Of a DNA stretch of 64,000 nucleotides, positions 61,384-64,000 are shown piece after piece. This DNA is from Lacrimispora sphenoides (GTDB taxonomy: Bacteria > Bacillota > Clostridia > Lachnospirales > Lachnospiraceae). A model generated the notes under the pieces. That model made no database searches, had not been told where the DNA came from, and saw only the letters and a program-made list of their open reading frames with translations. The translations under genes were made by a program, and so were the position numbers. Each line of letters starts with the position of its first letter. The first letter of the stretch is position 1. Location: the NCBI RefSeq assembly GCF_900105215.1, contig NZ_FOIP01000002.1, positions 1,550,001-1,614,000 of the forward strand, in the 5' to 3' direction.

Positions 61384-61560
61384 TTAGTTATATTTACGTT
61401 TTCTTGCAGCTTCAGACTTTTTCTTGCGTCTAACGCTTGGTTTCTCGTAATGCTCTCTCTTACGAATTTCCTGCTGGATACCTGCTTTTGCACAGTTTCT
61501 TTTGAATCTGCGTAAAGCACTATCTAAGGTCTCGTTGTCTTTAACGATAACATTTGACAT
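61384..61560 (-). CDS. rpsU: 30S ribosomal protein S21
   Basis: A 58-residue very basic ribosomal protein of the small subunit, [19 protein letters not shown]... through [12 protein letters not shown] to KRKYN. Clostridial S21 proteins are 58 residues long. The gene has its own promoter and terminator and separates alaS from the yqfC operon. A GGAGGGAGG lies about 15 bases before the ATG, with AGGTGTGAG closer. Confidence 0.97.
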   Translation of the reverse strand: MSNVIVKDNETLDSALRRFKRNCAKAGIQQEIRKREHYEKPSVRRKKKSEAARKRKYN

Positions 61561-61636
61561 AGCTCACACCTAACCTCCCTCCAGTTGTGTACTTGTGCAT
61601 AATACAACTGTTTGGGTATTTTATAGCACTGATATG

Positions 61637-61664
61637 ATTATAGCATAATTTTGCCATTCGTCAA
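61637..61664 (-). promoter_or_regulatory. Sigma-A promoter of rpsU
   Basis: TTGACG (61664-61659) and TATAAT (61642-61637) with a 16-base spacer on minus. The transcript would have a leader of about 70 bases. Confidence 0.8.
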
Positions 61665-61698
61665 GAAAAACTTTATATCTTTCTTAATGTTTCCCTGA

Positions 61699-64000
61699 TT
61701 AATTCAGCTGTTCTGCAACAATTTCCGCAACTTTTTCAAGGCATGCATCCACTCCTGCCGGATTCTTTCCGCCTGCCTGAGCCATATTCGGACGACCGCC
61801 CCCGCCGCCTCCGACTAAGGAAGCAATGGCTTTGATCAAGTTGCCTGCATGAGCTCCCTTTTTCTGTGCGTCTTCCGTCACAGTAGCCATCAGATTTACT
61901 TTATCATCCTGAACAGAGGCGATTACAATGACTCCATCTCCTATTTTATCTTTCAGCTGGTCGCCCAGATTGCGGAGTCCATTCATATCCACATCAAGCA
62001 CCTTTGTGGCAAGAACCTTAACTCCCTTAATCTCTTTCACCTGATCCATTACATTTCCAAGAGAGTCTTTTGCAAGTTTGCTTTTTAACTTTTCATTCTC
62101 AGAATGCAGGGCTTTTATTTCTTCTAAAAGGGACTGTAGTTTTTCCGTCAGGGATGATGGTGTTGTCTTGACAATCTTTGCTGCTTCAAGAAGCTCTTTT
62201 TCTGTTTCCTGATAATAATGCATCAGGCCGTCTCCGGTCAGGGCTTCGATTCTCCGGACTCCGGCTGCGATACCGGTTTCAGACAGGATCTTAAAAGAGC
62301 CAATGACTCCCGTATTGTTAATATGGGTGCCGCCGCAAAGCTCTGTGGAAAAGTCTCCCATTTTCACAACGCGGACCGAATCGCCGTATTTTTCCCCAAA
62401 CAGTGCCATAGCACCTGATTTTTTGGCTTCCTCTAAAGACATGATTTCCGTTTTTACAGGAAGAGATTCCTTGATTTTCTCATTTACCAGAGTTTCCACC
62501 TGTTGGATTTCCTTAAGTGTCATGGCTGAGAAATGAGTAAAGTCGAAACGCAGCCTGTCTCCGTCAACTAAGGAACCGGCCTGCTCTACATGATTGCCCA
62601 GAACTGCTCTTAAGGCTTTCTGGAGAAGATGGGTTGCACTGTGGTTTTTCCCCGTATTCTGGCGGTTATTTTCACAAACCTTTAAGGTAACCACATCTCC
62701 GGTCTGCAGCATTCCCTTTATCATTCTGCCCACATGGCCCACTTTTCCACCCTGTAAATGGATGGTATCTTCCACCTTAAATTCGCCCATATCACTTACG
62801 ATTCTGCCTACATCGCCCTGCTGGCCTCCCATGGTTCCGTAAAATACGGTCTGTTCCGTCACAATGGTTCCGGTCTCTCCGTCGGTAAGCGCCTCCACTA
62901 AGTCTGTTTCCGAAGTGAGAACAAGGATTTTGGAATCACAAACCAGCTTATCATAGCCGATAAACTCCGTTGTAATGGCAGGATCAATGGACTGGTAGAC
63001 AGTGACATCAGCCCCCATGTAATTGGTGGTTTTTCTGGCATTTCTGGCTGTTTCCCTCTGCTTTTGCATAGCAGCCTTAAAGCCGTCTTCATCCACACTG
63101 AAATTCTTTTCTTCCAGAATCTCCAGAGTCAGATCCAGAGGGAATCCGTAGGTATCATATAATTTGAAAGCATTCTCACCGGAAAGGATAGTGATCTTCT
63201 CTTTTATCATCTCCTCTTCCAGCTCGCCAAGTATTGCAAGGCCCTGGTCAATGGTCTTGTTAAACTTGTCTTCCTCCTGGGTCAGAACTTTTAGAATCAT
63301 AGCTTTCTTTTCTTCCAGCTCCGGATATCCATCCTTAGATAAGTCAATCACGGTGGCGGACAAGTCTGCAAGGAACTTTCCTTCGATTCCCAGAAGTCTT
63401 CCATGGCGGGCTGCTCTTCTTAAGAGGCGGCGGAGAACATAGCCCCGTCCCTCATTGGAGGGCATGATGCCATCGGATATCATAAAGGTACAGGACCGGA
63501 CGTGATCTGTGATCAGCCGAAGGGATACATCCACATCAGGATCCTTCTTGTATTCTGTCCGGGCCAGTTCAGCCACACGGTTTAAAAGAGCTTTAATGGT
63601 ATCCACATCAAAAATGGAATCTACATCCTGAACAACTACGGCCAGACGTTCCAGTCCCATGCCGGTATCAATGTTCTTCTGCTGTAATTCCTCATAATTT
63701 CCATGGCCGTCATTTTCAAACTGTGTGAATACATTATTCCACACTTCCATATAACGGTCGCATTCACAGCCAACGGTACAGTCTGGCTTGCCGCAGCCGT
63801 ACTTCTCTCCCCTGTCGTAGTAAATCTCAGAACAGGGGCCGCAGGGACCTGCGCCGTGCTCCCAGAAATTGTCTGCCTTTCCAAAACGGAAAATACGCTC
63901 GGGCGCAATGCCGATTTTCTTATTCCAGATTTCGAAGGCCTCATCGTCTTCCAGATATACGGAGGGATACAGCCTGTCCGGGTCAAGGCCGACTACCTGG
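61699..64000 (-). CDS. alaS: Alanyl-tRNA synthetase, C-terminal part
   Basis: About 766 residues are visible; the N-terminal part with class II motif 1 lies past the right edge. An internal ATG at 63750 is not the start, because the frame stays open and on-family to the edge (WEHGAGPCGPCSEIYYD, GCGKPDCTVGCECDRY). Motif 3 region TGMGLERLAV, the editing-domain zinc ligands NHSATHLL and CGGTH, and the C-terminal oligomerisation domain with GGGGGGRPNMAQAGG are all present. It charges tRNA-Ala and clears mischarged Ser/Gly. Confidence 0.98.
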   Translation of the reverse strand, partial: QVVGLDPDRLYPSVYLEDDEAFEIWNKKIGIAPERIFRFGKADNFWEHGAGPCGPCSEIYYDRGEKYGCGKPDCTVGCECDRYMEVWNNVFTQFENDGHGNYEELQQKNIDTGMGLERLAVVVQDVDSIFDVDTIKALLNRVAELARTEYKKDPDVDVSLRLITDHVRSCTFMISDGIMPSNEGRGYVLRRLLRRAARHGRLLGIEGKFLADLSATVIDLSKDGYPELEEKKAMILKVLTQEEDKFNKTIDQGLAILGELEEEMIKEKITILSGENAFKLYDTYGFPLDLTLEILEEKNFSVDEDGFKAAMQKQRETARNARKTTNYMGADVTVYQSIDPAITTEFIGYDKLVCDSKILVLTSETDLVEALTDGETGTIVTEQTVFYGTMGGQQGDVGRIVSDMGEFKVEDTIHLQGGKVGHVGRMIKGMLQTGDVVTLKVCENNRQNTGKNHSATHLLQKALRAVLGNHVEQAGSLVDGDRLRFDFTHFSAMTLKEIQQVETLVNEKIKESLPVKTEIMSLEEAKKSGAMALFGEKYGDSVRVVKMGDFSTELCGGTHINNTGVIGSFKILSETGIAAGVRRIEALTGDGLMHYYQETEKELLEAAKIVKTTPSSLTEKLQSLLEEIKALHSENEKLKSKLAKDSLGNVMDQVKEIKGVKVLATKVLDVDMNGLRNLGDQLKDKIGDGVIVIASVQDDKVNLMATVTEDAQKKGAHAGNLIKAIASLVGGGGGGRPNMAQAGGKNPAGVDACLEKVAEIVAEQLN

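Noticed and set aside
61699..63750. alaS starting at the internal ATG 63750
   Set aside because: The frame continues upstream with conserved alanyl-tRNA synthetase sequence to the window edge, so the gene is only cut off by the window.
1..64000. CRISPR arrays, insertion sequences, prophage, tRNA or rRNA genes
   Set aside because: No regularly spaced repeats, transposase or phage motifs, or cloverleaf/rRNA signatures were seen on reading; a small tRNA missed by eye cannot be fully excluded.

Overview
This 64 kb window looks like a chromosomal segment of an endospore-forming, low-to-mid GC clostridium, most likely of the Lachnospiraceae (Lacrimispora or '[Clostridium]' type). The basis is a glmS ribozyme, a 58-residue S21 protein, sporulation genes (yqfC, yqfD, a SpoVB-like flippase), a Min system joined to mreC/mreD, and strong AGGAGG ribosome binding sites. 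The genus is an inference. Most of the window is housekeeping DNA, nearly all on the minus strand; only glmS and one GntR regulator are on plus. I see no insertion sequence, prophage, CRISPR array, tRNA or rRNA.

Layout. (1) 1-2970: 5' part of a sugar ABC transporter ATPase gene, then glmS behind a sigma-A promoter and a glmS ribozyme. (2) 3026-11715: a complete yhf-type operon (yhfZ, Y, U, T, an amidase-like gene absent from the E. coli operon, php, yhfS, X, W). YhfZ probably controls it through two identical 14-bp operators. (3) 11771-28642: a cytidylate-kinase-like gene, rluD, lspA, aroB, sepF, yggS, an HlyD-like gene, a small P-loop gene, and the wall/division cluster dacA, mgsA, rodA, minE, minD, minC, PBP2, mreD, mreC, radC. 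(4) 28643-37225: miaB-mutS-mutL-miaA plus a PLP gene. (5) 37388-39249: an Lsa-like ABC-F gene behind a leader that reads as a translation-controlled attenuator with a two-codon leader peptide. (6) 39301-40821: motA-motB. (7) 40987-48940: a carbohydrate operon with four mannose-family PTS subunits, two cytosolic sulfatases and a DUF3604 PHP-type protein, facing a GntR/HutC regulator across a region with repeated operator-like motifs. (8) 49043-54942: proline genes interleaved with DUF896 and a 5-formyl-THF cyclo-ligase, then two flavoproteins. (9) 54951-64000: SpoVB-like flippase, DUF3048 lipoprotein, ybeY, phoH, yqfD, yqfC, rpsU, and alaS running off the edge.

The accessory interest lies in four places: the yhf operon with its added amidase-like gene; the sulfatase-PTS locus, where sulfatases without signal peptides imply that sulfated sugars are imported (and phosphorylated) before desulfation; the ABC-F attenuator; and a family of short hairpin repeats placed just ahead of gene starts (about 15.2, 18.2, 26.6, 33.0 and 50.3 kb).

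All functions come from reading motifs and gene order by eye; no database search was run. Where the longest reading frame overruns a clear ribosome binding site I give the shorter start and say so.
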